From Paraspadella gotoi (taxonomy: Eukaryota > Chaetognatha): a DNA stretch of 64,000 nucleotides. The position numbers and the translations under genes were made by a program. Location of the stretch: positions 5,837,183-5,901,182 of the forward strand of contig CM119269.1 of NCBI GenBank assembly GCA_051294375.1. Reading direction: 5' to 3'. The notes beneath the pieces are model-generated. The model was not told where the DNA came from. It did not search any database and was given only the letters and a program-made list of their open reading frames with translations. Of this stretch, positions 63,332 to 64,000 are shown in pieces. Every line of letters starts with the position of its first letter. The first letter of the stretch is position 1.

Positions 63332-63862
63332 GGATCTAATGTGTTGCGCCCGCAGTGACTTTCTTTTGCGTGTATTTCCGGATGATCACGTGATCACCAT
63401 GACAAGTCACACACGGGCACAGCGGCAGAGTGTGTTCCAATAGTTACACTCTGCCTCGCGAATTCCGTCTCTTTTTTTTTCTTCGTATGAAGTGGCTTAG
63501 ATTTTTAGGTTTTTTTCCGTGTCAGCAAAAATAAAAGAAGAGTAACCAAATGTAAAACGAAATGCGCCGTGGTCACGTGACTATCCAAGATGCATTTACT
63601 TATATATTACCAGTCTGCCTCGTGTTACCTATAATGACTCTGATTTCATGAATTAGGCCGCATTAAATTTCTGGTCATGATCAACTTTTTAAGCAATCAC
63701 GTGACTGCAAATTAAAGGACTCATGGTACCATACCTTCCTAGCGAATACAACTTAATTGATGCATTATCACCATATGTATTATGGGACAGATCGACGGAC
63801 AGACGTACCGACCAACCGAGCGACCGACAAGTACTCCGTAAATACTTGCGGCGCAACTAATA
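63332..63862 (+). mobile_element. Dispersed short-TIR repeat, copy 5 (longest)
   Basis: Starts GATCTAATGTGTTGCGCCCG and ends ACTTGCGGCGCAACTAATAA. At about 530 bases it is nearly twice as long as the other copies. The extra interior has TCACGTGATC- and TCACGTGACT-type palindromic words. It ends with the ACAGATCGACGGACAGAC-type tract seen in the others. Confidence 0.7.
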
Positions 63863-64000
63863 ATACATATAGATGAACAAAAATTGTTAACGCTAAAGCA
63901 AGGAAAGAAAAGAGAAGCGATGAAGTCAGAAGTGTACTAACTACCGTATCGGTTCGTATTTTTGCCGGACGCATTCTTCTTCCGTGGTGCAGCGTAACCT

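Overview
This is eukaryotic, animal-type nuclear DNA. It has spliced genes with GT-AG introns, long AT-rich intergenic stretches and a very high load of simple repeats, mainly (CT)n/(GA)n, plus (GAAA)n, (GATA)n, (ATTT)n and GAC/GTC triplets. Gene content points to an invertebrate metazoan: a Roco kinase of LRRK2 type, an SLC38 amino-acid transporter, an XK-related-like membrane protein and a likely amidated-neuropeptide precursor. I cannot place the phylum from the sequence alone. No rRNA, convincing tRNA or CRISPR array was seen.

Layout. 1-5.4 kb is simple repeat and unassigned DNA with one copy of a dispersed transposon-like repeat. 5.4-14.7 kb is a LRRK2-like gene, with three short GC-rich 5' exons and one 7.5-kb exon carrying almost the whole protein. 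14.7-29.9 kb is gene-poor; it holds a small secreted-peptide ORF, a frame-broken secreted Gly/Asp-rich protein (minus strand) and a gene relic near 22.4-23.6 kb. 30-34.4 kb is an eight-exon retinol-dehydrogenase-like SDR gene. 35.6-36.8 kb is a three-exon secreted precursor with a Gly-Lys-Arg amidation site. 37.5-38.0 kb is an orphan type II membrane protein. 38.7-42.5 kb is a seven-exon SLC38 (SNAT7/8-like) transporter. 44.9-47.4 kb is an orphan multi-pass Cys-rich membrane protein. 48-57 kb is a disordered segment with two 25-N gaps, duplicated modules and a 1.2-kb inverted repeat. 54.3-59.2 kb is a minus-strand orphan gene rich in acidic and Arg residues. 60.4-62.6 kb is a single-exon 732-residue XKR-like protein (minus strand). 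62.6-64 kb ends with the longest copy of the dispersed repeat.

The genes look like an ordinary eukaryotic neighbourhood and I see no operon-like functional linkage. Two cautions apply. Several otherwise convincing exons need a one-base correction, often in a homopolymer, so base-level errors are likely. The 49.7-54.1 kb block looks like gap-fill or alternative-haplotype sequence.

The best candidates for something undescribed are the neuropeptide-like precursor at 35.6-36.8 kb, the short-TIR repeat family with five copies here, the LRRK mega-exon, and the orphan membrane and extracellular proteins at 44.9-47.4 and 54.3-59.2 kb.
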